Assembly (NCBI RefSeq): GCF_037392515.1 | Contig: NC_090281.1 | Span: 48,522,645-48,586,644, forward strand | Origin: Haliotis asinina | Lineage: Eukaryota; Mollusca; Gastropoda; Lepetellida; Haliotidae | DNA length: 64,000 nt | Direction of reading: 5' to 3' | Shown: in pieces, positions 46,341 through 58,996 of the stretch | Position numbering within the stretch: position 1 is the stretch's first letter | Layout of the letters: each line of letters opens with the position of its first letter | Notes under the pieces: generated by a model | What the model was told of the DNA's origin: nothing | What the model saw: the letters and a program-made list of their open reading frames with translations, nothing else | Database searches by the model: none | Translations under genes and position numbers: made by a program

Positions 46341-46715
46341 CTTTGTGTTGAGGGATAGGCTGCGTGATGTACGATATAAGGTCTGGATTTTATTTAGTTT
46401 CTTTGACATAAACGTCGCTTTTGTGCACAGTGTACAATGCGATGATCGGATACCCTATTTGATGAAACCTTTGTGTTGAGGGATAGGCTGCGTGATGTAC
46501 GATATAAGGTCTGGATTTTATTTAGTTTCTTTGACATAAACGTCGCTTTTGTGCACAGTGTACAATGCGATGATCGGATACCCTATTTGATGAAACCTTT
46601 GTGTTGAGGGATAGGCAGCGTGATGTACGATATAAGGTCTGGATTTTATTTAGTTTCTTTGACATAAACGTCGCTTTTGTGCACAGTGTACAATGCGATG
46701 ATCGGATCCCAGCTA
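46341..46715. repeat. 129-bp tandem triplication
   Basis: Three near-identical units begin 'tttgtgttgagggataggct' at about 46341, 46470 and 46599. The third stops at 'gatgatcgga'. Only one or two mismatches are seen, so the triplication is recent. Confidence 0.92.
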
Positions 46716-46767
46716 ACAAAAGTACGTTTTCAAAAGCACAAGATTAGAACATGCCGTTGCATTTTAA

Positions 46768-47734
46768 CACCCTGAATGCCGAGGGGGTTTTGTCTGTTTG
46801 TTTTTAGTTTTGTTGTTGTTGTTGTTTTTCAGGCGCACGTTTTCGGAAGATTTGAAAAGTGATGGTTACATGTGCGAGAACTGCGCTCGCGTGGTCCTGG
46901 ATCTGCGTACGGTTATAAAATTACATAGAAAATGTACAAATCATTTTCATAAATATTATCAGTTTTACTTATAAGTTTGAATTAAATCGCTGTTTATTAG
47001 CCTTTTCATATGAAACTGCTATATTTGTCCCAGCATATTGAATATTGTACATCACAGGAACTACAGCACATGCTGCAGTAATGGCTATGTGTGATCCTCT
47101 AACAGTTGTGTAGAGGCTTAAACTGTGATAGATCCTGTAGTACACTTACTGAGTCAATTTCCCGTGTAAATATTCAAACAATCAAAAGCTTTCAAGGAAT
47201 GAAAACGCATACCCTATATCCTCATATGGTATGATGTTGAACAAGGATATATGTAGATACTGAAATTAGTTTCATGAAAAAGTATCTGAACGAAAAATAT
47301 AAATCACAATACTGAAAGTGCAGTCGGAATGATAATATTTATGGCCATTGTGTGTTTTCGAAAACATCCCAACTGATTCTGGGTTCAGCGGCGACGTTTC
47401 AGAATTATCATTACTGGTTTCATGAAAACTTGATATTAGTGATATGTTATTATTGAAATTCAATACTCCCCGTAATTATCCGATTTTCGCATTTCAAAAC
47501 ATACAGCAAATAACGAATCGCGAAAAGGGACATTTAAGACGAAGCCAGTTTTGAGGGGTTAAGCACTTCAGCTTTGTCTTAGACAATAGTGCATGGTATC
47601 AAGAAACAAGAAATTTCCCACAGAATTCACAACTGTGAAGTACATTTTTGTGCTTGATATATTTAGAATTTAAAGTGACTTCAAAGTGAAGATTCAAGAG
47701 GAATGACATATGTGTCAGGGTGGCATCCAGGGGG
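46768..47734 (-). mobile_element. TTAA-flanked element, 0.97-kb deleted copy
   Basis: TTAA 46764-46767 precedes 'caccctgaatgccgag', and 'ggcatccagggg' precedes TTAA 47735-47738. Both ends match the 3.2-kb element at 49046-52235 in inverse orientation. The 'gag...tttttcaggcgcac' end matches that element's right end, and the 'gtcagggtggcatcc' end matches its left. About 2.2 kb is missing internally. Confidence 0.82.
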
Positions 47735-48179
47735 TTAATGCTATAATGGATGTGCACCCTATATACATGTTTTGCCTGTTTTGTTATAATAGTGTGAGCA
47801 GTGAGGTGTCTTTACTGTGGGTTGATAGATAGATTATTTCCCTAACAAATATCGATATTTCAGTGTTAGTGATAATATATTCCCCTATCAACCTTCATCA
47901 TATCATAACACTAGTAAATGTTCGGACAACTATGGCAAGAGAAGCGTATGAGAAAAGATAACCACGTGGGTGGGGAGGGGAGGTGAATGGTATTTCACAA
48001 GCAGAAATGTCCTCTTATCTAGACTTGCCTCCTTGAAGGATAGAATTACATCCATGGGCCTAGCCCTCCGTACAGCCTTGGAGCATGCGACAGTTATGCC
48101 TACGTTTAAGAATACTTGTAGCGAAAGAAAGTGAAATCCCAAATATGACATATGTTACTTGTAGCGGTTTCAAATGTGG

Positions 48180-48500
48180 TATACTACACTCAATATGACA
48201 ATATTTATGTAAATATTATTCAAACAAACAGAAACACTCAAAGAATAAAATCGTGTACCCTTGAATCCACGTACGATATGGTATGTAAACAATACTCAGT
48301 ATCCAAAATGGCAGAAATTTTGAACGCACTTAGTGTTAGCATGTATTCTCGAAAACATCCCTGCCGATTCTAGGTTCATCGGCAAAGTTCAGAATTATCA
48401 TTGGTGATTTCAAGAAAAACTGATGTCAGTGATCATTGATATGCTATTTAGAACTTCAAACCTCCGAGTAATTATCCGATTTTTACGATGTGAATTTCGG
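48180..48500 (-). mobile_element. Fragment of the TTAA element family
   Basis: 'ctcgaaaacatccctgccga' and 'agtaattatccgatttttac' match the inner left arm of the 49046 element in inverse orientation. Neither TTAA terminus is present. Confidence 0.7.
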
Positions 48501-49041
48501 ATTTGTGTAAAGAGTAGGACAAGTAAATAGATCTAATAAAGAGTCAATTTCATTATTCTCAATGAGTCCGTTCTGAATTAATACATATAATTTACTAATC
48601 TAAACAAAATAAGACACAAAATACTCACTGTTATGGCGATGAGCCCCTTTTAAAAGTGAGGAACAGACACAGAACCCTGTACAGCCTGGTTCCCTGGGTC
48701 TGATGCGCCTGCGCTAATAGCATTTAGCGTTAACCGCTAAATTGTGTTATTGATGGCGTGGCTATACCACGTGCCTTTGTTTATAAATATTACCTTGGCT
48801 CGCGCAGCTGCAAACATTACGTCAAATCATGACGTCATCAGTTGTTACATCATCACAACACGCGACAGATAACGGTGCTTCACTTCTCGCGTCTCCGCCG
48901 AACACTACTTACCGTCGCTCACTACCATATTAACCCTCCCTCCCTTCCCGTGCTCACTTATTTCCGTTATTTGATTGGGTGTACATTAAATCTAGAAGTA
49001 TTAACATTGATATTCATTGTACCTTTATTCACTTTGCTGAA
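48501..49041. other. Unannotated stretch
   Basis: A short palindrome lies near 48710-48750 ('tagcatttagcgttaaccgc'). No gene is supported. Confidence 0.35.
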
Positions 49042-49045
49042 TTAA

Positions 49046-52000
49046 CCCCCTGGATGCCACAGGGACATATATGTCCTTCCTCTACATACCTCACTTGGAA
49101 GTCCAATAAAATTCTAAATATACCACGCATATATAAATACTACACAGTTTTGAATTCTGCGGAAAATTCCCAGTTTATTGATACCATCCACTATCATCTC
49201 AGACCAAGCTAAAGTGCTGAAAATCGCCTTTCAAAATAGGCTTCATCGTAAATGTCGCCATTTTTCAAACTGTACAAAATCGAGATTCACAGCGTTATTT
49301 TCAATATGTTTTGAAATGTGAAAATCGGATAATTACTGGGAGTAATGAATTTCAAAAATAGCATATTAATGATCACTGATATCAAGTTTTCATGTAACCA
49401 GGAATGATAATTCTGAAACGTCACCGATGTACCCAGAATCGGTTGGGATGTTTTCGAAAATACACTTACACGAACGCCGAAGTGCGCTTTCCGCCATATT
49501 GGATAGTGTTTACAAAATCACGTTTCGAGAAGGCCGGTATTGAGAAGCCCATTACATCATGTATACTTCATAGTTAGCTGCTACAAATGCATCATTGAAT
49601 TCCCCATATATCTTAGAATCAAATTACAAATGGTCTTTGTCACCAATACCAACTGTCTAGACAAAACGAAACGAAATATATTTAGCATGAAAACGAACGC
49701 TGTGCTCGAAAGACAGCGCTTGACTGAAACGTAAACAAAGAAAAATTCCAATTTTACACTGCGTAGCATTTTCGGAAATTTCCCAACATCCAGCCCTCTA
49801 ATCATTGCTTACAATGGCTCAATACGCTTAGTATATTCAGGGGAAGAGTATCGTGGCAAAAAATAGCAAATTGAAAATAGATACAATGAAATAATTTGGT
49901 AATTCATAAGAAACTGTCAAACTTTCAGTGCAGCGTGACGCCATGACTGACGCAAAATCACGCAGAACGACAACGGTACTTATCGGCATTTCTGGCTTGT
50001 TCCGTCATTTACAATGTAAACGATAAGAACATATCACAATACACAAATAGTCAGAATAATTCTGATTACTTACATCTCACATTTATATACAAAAGATCCC
50101 TGAATCAAGCAAAAAGTCGTCGCAAAATCCCGTGTACCCTTCTCAGCGAAGCCGCCATTTTGAGAGAAATCGGTCATCGGTAGTGATGTCATACGTCAAC
50201 ATTGTTGCACATATTAGGCAATTTCTTTGAGGTGAAGGTCGGTTGAACAAGAGTAAACACAATGCCCATACCATTCCGATTGCACTTATAGTATTGTGAT
50301 GTATATTTTGCGCATCGTTCAGATATTTTTTAATGAAACTGATTTCAGTATCTACATATATCCATGTTCAACACCATATCATGTGTGGATATAAGGTATC
50401 CGTTTTTATTCTTTGAAAGCTTTTGATTGTTTGAATAATATCTACATGGGAAATTGACTCAGTAAGTGTACTATACCACATTTTAAGCCCCTACACAAGT
50501 GTTGGAAGATCACACGTAGCCATTACTGCAACATGTGCTTTAGTTCACGTGATGTGCAATATTCAATACGTTGGGACAAATATTGCAGTTACATATGAAC
50601 AGGTTAATAAACAGCGATTTAATTCCAACTTAGAAGTAAAACGGATAATATTAATGAAAATGATTTGTACATTTTATCAAATGTAGGGGCACACATACTA
50701 CTGTTTAAAGGAATTGTCTTGTTCATTGTATTGGTTTGTGTCGTTTTTATAGACAAAACTATTATGAATATTAATTGACCAGGTGCGACTTTGTCAAAAC
50801 GTTTCATGATTCATTATCATTGTTTTTCGATAATAAAGTCAATTCAAATGCGATTAAAATATATCTGATGGCAGAATGTCTAACTCAAACAATATTTATA
50901 CGGAAATTGTTAAAAATATATACATCAGGTCAAGTCTTAATTTCGACAAGCATTACGTCCATTTTCTAATACTTCTTTACTGAAAAAGCGATCTCTTTGT
51001 ACCTTTCATTGCATACTTATGAAGGGAATTGATTTCATAATCATGAGAAGAAAAGTCTTTTCCCTAAATGAATACTCAATGAATATTCAGGTGTTGTGAA
51101 ATTTTCATTTAAGCTAAATTGATGCTAGGCAGGTGCGCGTGTTGCTCACAATAAGATATGTAGTAAAACCGTGTAATTGTTGATATATTCAGGACACTAT
51201 TTCAGTGATAAAACCATTCATTTTATATTTTGGCTAAAAAGTGTTGAATTCTGACACAGAAGCCGATATCTTTTACACATTGAATGGAAATTAGGTTAGA
51301 TATATACTAATCAGCAACCAGAGTAGTCTTTTTCCGACGTCACAAAATGCACAAAACATGCTGTGACGTCAACTAAAATGTCGCATTATTTTCAGTTATT
51401 TCATTACGTTTGAAAATGTGGCTGTTACTCTGTTAATAATGATGGAAAATTAATAAAAATACATATACACAAACAGGAGAATATGGGAATCTAAGAACTA
51501 AAATATGTATCGGATAGGGACATCCAAATCGCTATTGCCTGATTTTTGATGTAGTACACTTGCATCTTTTCTTACAAATTGTGAAACTACCAAAAGGTAT
51601 CCTCTCACATTGGGGAAATTTGTATTGGAATAGTTTGGTTCACTGTGAACAAAACATCACGAAAATATACTGTCCATATCCACAGCAAATTCTCTCCATG
51701 TGATCGGAGTTACATTGACCTAATGTAAACCATAACTGAGTTATGCCCCCTTATCTTTATACGTGCATGACCTCTCTGTCGACGTTTGACGTCATAGTAG
51801 AAAATCGATTTTTGACATTTATTGCAGGTCATTTTTGATTTTGTGAGTATGACGTTATGCATTAACACATACATCCATTTCATATACACTCATGTCGTTC
51901 AGATATCAAGCTGTATTTTCTTCGCTCACACTTTCCGTAAAGATGCCAAATTAAAAAAATCGTAGCAGAGTGCTTTTATTGGTGCACGATAAATTTACTG

Positions 52001-52235
52001 TTTTTGAACACACACAAAAGTTTTGAACAACTTTTAGCAGTGTCTATTTCTCAAACCCCTGAGGTAGCCGCAATTATATTTATACCAACGGATAGGAAAT
52101 CAAATATTCTACATGTCTGTGCAATTTCATAGCCGTACGCAGAACCTGGGCCACGCGATCGCAAATCTCGCACAACGTTCACTTTTCAAACTTTATGAAA
52201 ATGTGCGCCTGAAAAAAAACTCGGCATCCAGGGGG
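49046..52235 (+). mobile_element. TTAA-flanked element, 3.19 kb, complete ends
   Basis: TTAA 49042-49045 and TTAA 52236-52239 border perfect 13-bp inverted repeats, 'ccccctggatgcc' and 'ggcatccaggggg'. This TTAA target with C-starting ends is the hallmark of piggyBac-type cut-and-paste transposons. There is no long reading frame inside, so the copy is non-autonomous. The left 470 bp is shared with the 38764-41024 element, and both ends with the 46768-47734 copy. Confidence 0.82.
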
Positions 52236-52592
52236 TTAAAACGTCATAGTGTGTATGGCCTGCTTGGGGTGAGAAGCTATCAATCGCTATGCTGCTGGTT
52301 GTCCGCTTTCACAGCAGAAACCAAAAAATCGTAATTCCAGCCTGCTTCACAGTAGGTGGAACTCATCGCTCGCTACGCTCACCTCGTCTGCTTGTCACAG
52401 CGGAAAGGTGATTATGCATTAATACTATGCTCTCGCTCGCTGCTGCTGCTCCTTCTCACCCCCGTAGCCATCCACACATATTGGCCATTACTCCCAAGAT
52501 AATATCTTCCTTTTCATTTAAAACGCAAGTCCAGCAATAACGCTCCGACACTGACCCAGGCAACCTCTGCTGCATGGCGGCGTTCACTGCAG

Positions 52593-52762
52593 GGAGTGAG
52601 TGAGTGAGTGAGTGAGTTTAGTTTTACGCCGCTTTTTAGCAATATTCCAGCAATATCACGGCGGGGGACACCAGAAAATGGGCTTCACACATTGTACCCA
52701 TATGGGGAATCGAACCCGTGACGAGCGAACGCTTTTAACCATTAGGCTACCCCACCGCCCCT
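52593..52762 (-). mobile_element. tRNA-headed SINE (family 2), full length, minus strand
   Basis: The plus strand reads (GTGA)n, 'gtttagttttacgccgcttt', 'caatatcacggcgggggaca', 'ggggaatcgaacccgtgacg' and 'ttaaccattaggctacccca'. It is the cleanest copy of this family and shares only the 'ttagttttacgccgc' tail with SINE 1. Confidence 0.9.
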
Positions 52763-54740
52763 CACTGCAGGGAGACGCGCCATACATTTACTATAGAAAA
52801 ATCCGAGGACGGGTGGTTAGAACTTTTTCATTGCATTTTCATCGATACTGTGGCGAAGTGTACGTCACCAGAACAACGGCCATCGTTACTTTCGGTGTTG
52901 GAAAACGTTATTTAAGCAGTTTCGAGATACGAAAATCGCCGTTACATAGGCGATATGTAAACAATGACACACCTCCTACTTTCATCACCGACATGTGCTT
53001 TGATATTTCGTGTCAGCTCGCTATTACCGCGAAATCGTACACATAAAACATAGATGTGAACGACCACACTGATTGAAAATAGTTTGCATGTTCATTTTGG
53101 GGGAATTTGATGACGTGTAATTCGTTGATTTGGCCCCATTTTCTCCTGCTATGTGTGTTGGAAACAAACTGAAAGCCCATTCATTGTAACTAGAAAATGT
53201 TTTTTACATTACATTATTATAAGTAATAATAATTAGATCTAACACTTTTGAAACACATAAATGATTCACTGAAAACAATGCTTTTATAACAATGTATGTG
53301 CTTTCAAATATGCAATAACAACAGAAGAATAAGGCCAATTTATTATTTGTATTCATTTGGTATATATCATTTCAATATAACACTGGACTCATCATAGTGA
53401 TGCAATATTCACTGATCTTCAAAAGTTTAACAATACTCATGGTATGGCAACATCTGGGTGACGCTACTGGGAGGTTGATGACATATTGGAGCATTATATA
53501 TAACACTGAATATAACCAATTCCCCAACCCATATATAGCTACAGTTTTGTATATAATAGGAAAAACGGACACATCATGAAATATTCAAAATAACTGTGTG
53601 TGTATTAGCTTGTTTTGAAAGAGCCCATTTATAAAAGTAAAGTGTGCTTGTCTAAAAGACACTGATACACAACACTCAAAGATGGGGACTCATGTTTGTT
53701 GAAGACATGTTAAGTAAGAAAAACGGTCATTAATATTTCATAATGTGTCCACTTCCTATTACATAAAAACACATATCTGGGTTTGGAGAGGGGTGGGAAG
53801 AGGGATACATTCAATTTTGATACCTCTTGTTATTAAAATCACAATAAACAGTTTAATACAGACAGTGTTGGATTGCAGTCAGTGAGGCAACCTATTACAA
53901 TTCCCTTGGATTTTTAACATAAATATCGACATGAGTTATATACAGCATCAGAGGTCTGTCTGTCAAAGTTTTCAGATAAAAGATGTTGGTTGGTTTGTTG
54001 TTTAAGGCTGCACTCGGCTCTGAAAATGTTATAATGCAGGACTGTACATATAATTGTTAAAGATACATACAAAATTCTTATGGTTGAGTAGTGGTCACAA
54101 ACAAGAAATACATGCATATGAAACTCATATTCAACAAAATATCTTCCCCTTAATATACAAAATTTACAATCATTCAGTGTTTGGGACATTTGTGTATCTT
54201 TCGTGACGTAACCAAACCCTGACGTAAACATAACGTTGTGGGAACGTCACGTGTTAGCTGGGGTGTCATTTAACGACATATTGTGCCTGTGTCCTTGCGT
54301 GTATGCCTGAGCGTGCGTGGGGTTTCGTTTGTTTCTTTGTTTGCTTTTAAGTATTTCTTTTATCGTACCGAGGTTATAACGAACTGCTGAAATTGATTCG
54401 TGTTATCATATACTCATGGAAACAAATAAGGGAACATAAGAAAGTGTGAACAAAGCAGAGCAAAGCTTTTATGATGAAACAATCGTCAACAGAATCCTGT
54501 ACTGTGAATTCTGGATTCTGCTAAGTCCGCATTCATCTTCTGGAGTTCGGATGACAGGGTCGCCCTTTCGAGGAGGAGCGTGTTGGGCTCGTCCAGCAGA
54601 TTTGCGCATAGACTGATCAAGGGCTCTTGAAGCCTGGTGACGTCCCTGTGTTCCCCCCTCCCAAACAGTCCAGAGTGAATAGTTGTAAGGTGCGGACTGC
54701 AGCTGGCTGGAGGGGTGCCAATGATTGGCTAGGTTCTTCG
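52763..54740. other. Unannotated intergenic stretch
   Basis: AT-rich, no exon, RNA or repeat supported. Open frames up to about 145 codons have no family signal. Confidence 0.4.
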
Positions 54741-54745
54741 AGAAG

Positions 54746-55180
54746 ATGGTTTTGATCTTGCTGATAGATAGCATCACTAGGGCAGGTTGTAAGATCTTAA
54801 TTGCCGATCTTGAAGGATCGGACAGCGATTGGAATGCGTTACAGAAACATTCTTCTGTCCTGGAGTCAACCTACATCGTCGTGGCTAGAGAAGCTGCTGG
54901 TGGCATCAACAGATGGTCGTCGTTCAAGTTCCCGATACGATCATACATCATGAGATCGCGCATGCGTGAAGCCTGAACCGGGTGCTGTAACAACGGCTAG
55001 GATGACGTGTACTGCGTTGCGCTTGATCCGTCTTCAACTCTCAACGTTGTCGCCACATACGTCCTCTTTTTCGACAACTTCCCGCTGACTAGAACTAGTA
55101 AACTAGATCGGAATACTTTGACAGAAAAAGCGGTGTTGCAGCTGACTTATGAAATTCCGTCTGTTGCGGAATGCTGCTCT
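54746..55180 (+). pseudogene. Internally deleted acyl-CoA synthetase fragment
   Basis: The frame near 54757-54830 ('DSITRAGCKILIAD') resembles residues around 105-117 of the intact enzyme at 35874-37526 ('ESMRKAKCKVLVID'). The same frame about 55045-55160 ('VVATYVLFFDNFPLTRTSK' then 'LDRNTL') matches its C-terminus ('VVPKYVLFFDTFPVTKTFK'). Between them about 360 residues, with the P-loop and the adenylation motifs, are absent, and TGA/TAG codons interrupt at 54974-55005. The strand is opposite to the intact gene. The C-terminal match is strong; the N-terminal one is weaker. It could also be two true exons of a neighbouring paralogue with the middle exons lost. Confidence 0.62.
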
Positions 55181-55444
55181 CGGCTATATCCTAGCCACGT
55201 AACGGGACTGAGTGAGTCAGTGCCACGCTCAGAAATGCAGGAAACCGGAGAATCAGATACAGAATCTAAAACAAATTCAGGACTAAACTGTCACGCTAAC
55301 CTTGCTCTGTCCTTGCAAAGATATCCTCTAGATAAGCGGACTACAGTTTATACGGACTTCAGTTTATACGGACAACTGTTTTATACATTGTATTCTTATA
55401 AACTAGAAATTATGAATAAAACTAATACTTGTTGCCTTTGAGAC

Positions 55445-56335
55445 TTAAGTTGTGCCCATCAAGCAATATATGACCCGACCTGTAAATAATCAAGTCTAGG
55501 ACAGACAGACACAAAGACAAACACCCAGACATGGTAATGATTATCATAACTGATATTTGAAATCGAACGAATCAGTCACCACCCAATCAGTCTTCGCTTG
55601 CGATCAGCATAGACGCGACGAAGTAAGAAAGAAACTGCACACCTGCTTCAGGATCATTTAGTGGTCTCAGCGAGGACGAGGTTTTGAAATGTTGCAGATT
55701 GTGGCTTCGACCAGCCACATTGCCAGAACGTTGGGCTGAACGTTAGACTAATTAGTTGCACCAGATAAAATATATTTATCACATTCAGCCCGAGTTGGTG
55801 ACTGGTATTTTATTCGTAGATAGGAAATGGGGATCTATTCTTCATGATTAAAAGTAAAATCGTGTATTTTCATGATTTGTTGATCATATGTATAGCTAGT
55901 TTGCTCACTGGAAATATATTCGTATAAATACACTGACTCTCTGGAATAGTGTGTTCATTATATTAATACATTTCTACGTGTTTAATGAAGTCTAAATGAA
56001 TGGTTTTAGAAAATGATTCCACACGTCTTTATGTGATCAACTGTTTTCTCCTGAGAGGGTATTGTTTTATTTATAGATTTATGCTAGATTCTTTATTTCA
56101 GCTTCGTGAATTGTCGTTGTTTGAACCAAAATGTAATATATTTCATACACATTCTTTATACTAAAGACAGTGACAAATGTAACGCATTCTAAACTCAATA
56201 TCCTGTGGTAATAATTTGGTAACTGTAAAAGGATTGTAACATTTAAAATTTTCATTTTAATCGTGTATGTTCCAGTGTTTATTTGGAGGTTGATCAAGTA
56301 ATGATTTACAGAAAAAAATCGAATATACATAGTTG
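55445..56335. other. Unannotated stretch
   Basis: A weak SINE 1 trace ('acctgtaaataatcaagtct') lies near 55478. Otherwise nothing is supported. Confidence 0.35.
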
Positions 56336-56339
56336 GCAC

Positions 56340-56490
56340 GGTGGGGGTGAGTATGGTTTTCCGCCCCTTTTAGCACAATTCCAGCAAATCACGACAAGGG
56401 GCATCAGTATTGGACTTCACACACTGTACACACATGGGGAATCGAACTCAGGTTTCAACCACAGGGCTACCCTACCAGTCCCTCAGTCAG
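56340..56490 (-). mobile_element. tRNA-headed SINE (family 2), minus strand
   Basis: 'ttttagcacaattccagcaa', 'cacactgtacacacatgggg', 'aatcgaactcaggtttcaac' and 'gggctaccctaccag' on the plus strand. A deletion removes the segment between boxes B and A. Confidence 0.82.
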
Positions 56491-57124
56491 ATTTTGCCCG
56501 GTTATTTAGAATATTTTCAGAAATCATTTCCCTCTTGCTAAATACATGCATTATTATTTCCCCATAGGAAGAAAGGGGTAAAGTTCAAATACAGAAACTA
56601 GTAACAATTTCATTAAAAACATTTTAAATGTCTGCTTGCGTAATGTTTGACATTTCTGTAAATAAATTAACAGGTTAATGATGATGCAAAATATATTATA
56701 TTCATTTCGTTTACGCATTCACACTCTAAAACACATTGTTCTAATAACACATTGTTTTCTGAAATTAGAGCACTTACGTCACAGGCTTTGAACACGTGTG
56801 CTCTAAAACAGAACACGCCTGTTCTATACTGACCCGCAATGAAAACGCATAAGAGTTTGCTTCAGATCATTTTGTGAAACACACGTGAGAAGTATTAATG
56901 ATACACTGAATATTTGAAATCAATGCTCAAGACTTGATTAGGAACTATTGCTCGAGTTCAAATCCACATCATGCCTCCGGAAACAGGAACAGTCGCGTAA
57001 ACGCATTTTTCATCATTCATTGAAACTCAGCAACGCGATCTTGACAATGAAAATCCACGTGCACTTCGTGAGGTCTTTCCCATATAATGCATGTGTATAG
57101 AGAGCTCAGTAGCCAGTCTTAAAC
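56491..57124. other. Unannotated stretch
   Basis: Nothing supportable. An imperfect repeat of 'acacattgttctaataacac' occurs near 56730. Confidence 0.35.
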
Positions 57125-57490
57125 ATGTAGCGACTGAATCTGCAGCAACGTGCACACGCTCTGGAACTCCTTGAAGCCATTATTTCACAAAATGCTGTTG
57201 CTAGGCGTCTTGATGTCAACCAGTCCGCCATAAGCCGTCTTGTCAGTCGTCACCAGAGGACAGGGAACGTTGCACACCGCCCTCGACCAGGACGACTTCC
57301 GGTTACGACGGCCATATAAGATCGACAGATGGGACTGACGCACCTACGAGATCGCTTCACAACGGCAACAGCACCAACGCAGCAGCAGTGAGTGGTAGCC
57401 ATGGAGGAAGGATGCTTCCATCGACAGTCATTCGACGTCTGAGACAGCTAGGCCGGACGGATCTGTCGATGTACATTAGGCCAGGAGATT
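57125..57490 (+). pseudogene. Tc1-family transposase relic, 5' part
   Basis: Reads 'RLNLQQRAHALELLEA', 'AVARRLDVNQSAISRLVSR', 'RTGNVAHRPRPGRLPV', the two helix-turn-helix units and linker of a Tc1-type transposase. A TAG directly follows the ATG, and a TAA occurs at about 57317. Beyond that, 'LTHLRDRFTTATA' and 'STVIRRLRQLG' continue in shifted frames. The catalytic half is missing. The lineage differs from the 3972-4711 copy. Confidence 0.8.
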
Positions 57491-57499
57491 TAGATCCCC

Positions 57500-58100
57500 A
57501 GAAGAGGGAACCCCAAACAAATTGCAACAGAAACAAATTGGTTTGTTTCTTATTTAGACATACCTACTGCATCACATACTAAAAGTCTTAATCAATCCAA
57601 GGTGGGGAACATTATCAAAATTATGGATAACTATTAACTTTCCTAGTTCTTTTTCAACAGAATTGAAAGATTATTTTATTTTTTTTTTAAAATACCTTGA
57701 AACTGTATATCTTGTGTATAATATTCAGTGAAAGGTAATAAATTCATCTTTAACATGGAATACAAGTGGGTTTTTTTATTTTGTCTGAAAAAAAATTACT
57801 TAAGGAATAAAAGTAATTTTTTACTATCGTAATTCCTAGAGATGTAGAACTTGTCTCAAAAATGATTATTTTCAAAAACTTTCTGGAAATATATTAGCAA
57901 ACAAACGTATTTCTTTGTTCTTAATAAAACACACATGTTTAAAATCATATATTTCTCACATAACAGAAGTTTTTCTTTCATATCATCTTATGTTTTGAAA
58001 AGTAGGTTATGCATAATAAACAGTCTTCAGGAAAAATGATGCTGAGAGTTATCTCCCTTCCACATCATTGACATTTGCTTGGAGCATTTCAACTGGATTT
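57500..58100. other. Upstream flank of the nuclease/CXC gene
   Basis: AT-rich with long T and A runs. Probably includes the promoter of the plus-strand gene, but no TATA box can be assigned among so many AT stretches. Confidence 0.3.
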
Positions 58101-58155
58101 CACTGTGTTTTTTGTGCTTTGCAACGGTCTTCAAGGCATTTTTCACAGAAGAGAG

Positions 58156-58996
58156 GTAAGTTCATGTGTTTATAGATGTTTTTGACCCAGCTTTTAATTG
58201 ACGAAGTTAACTCGTAAATGCATACTTAATGTATCTAAGCTCCAGCAAGCACTGTCTTTCAAGATCTGCATGATCACCATACATAGCCACAGCATTTTTA
58301 ATGAAGGACTTATAAGCTTTTTAAGTTTGATCTATAGGCATTGCTTCTCCCTTGATGAATTATGTGGACTATCTCTGTTGTCATATCCTGTTTATTTATC
58401 TGTAATACTTTTTTTTTTGTCATTATGTCCCCAGGGTCACTATGACCTAGCAAAGGGAGCAGTTAGTGTATACTACTTTCCTAAAGGCTTGTCTTTTTTG
58501 TATGACCCACAAGGTCACATGCATAGCATATGGCCAACTTTGGTCAGTGTACTAGGTTTAATGTTCATGAATGAGACAGTATTATATGAACTAATGATGA
58601 AAGCAGAAAAGAATATGACATGTTTTTTCATGTTGTTGATATGATAATATTATTAGATATCTAGTCATGTGTTTATTGAGATTTCAAAACATACAATTTG
58701 TACATTTGTCTTTAAGAATCATTTCAAATTTACCAGTTTTCATCATTTTGTAAAAACAGATCATGGATCATCAAATCAATTTGTTGTACTTGATATACAG
58801 TAATTTACATAAATTCAGGTTATCTATCATAACTGAGCCTGAACATATTACTGAATATATCCATATGCTATATGTTACTTGATAATTTCATTTTTTCAAA
58901 ATTTTAGGTTTTATTCATTCAATTTTTGTAATTGCTTTAGTAATCTAAATATTATTCTTTTTTAAAGTAGTTTCAAGTTAATAATTTTTCTTTTAG
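58156..58996 (+). other. Probable 5'-UTR intron of the nuclease/CXC gene
   Basis: A near-perfect donor (gagag|gtaagt at 58156) and an acceptor with a good pyrimidine tract (ttttcttttag, ending 58996) precede the first coding ATG (59014) by 18 bases. If real, the locus has a spliced leader exon, so it is not a processed retrocopy. Confidence 0.5.

Noticed and set aside
54469..54777. Minus-strand 102-codon frame
   Set aside because: Overlaps the pseudogene on the other strand and has no recognisable motif.
58198..58644. 148-codon frame with hydrophobic segments upstream of the nuclease gene
   Set aside because: Lies inside a likely intron, AT-rich, with no recognisable domain.
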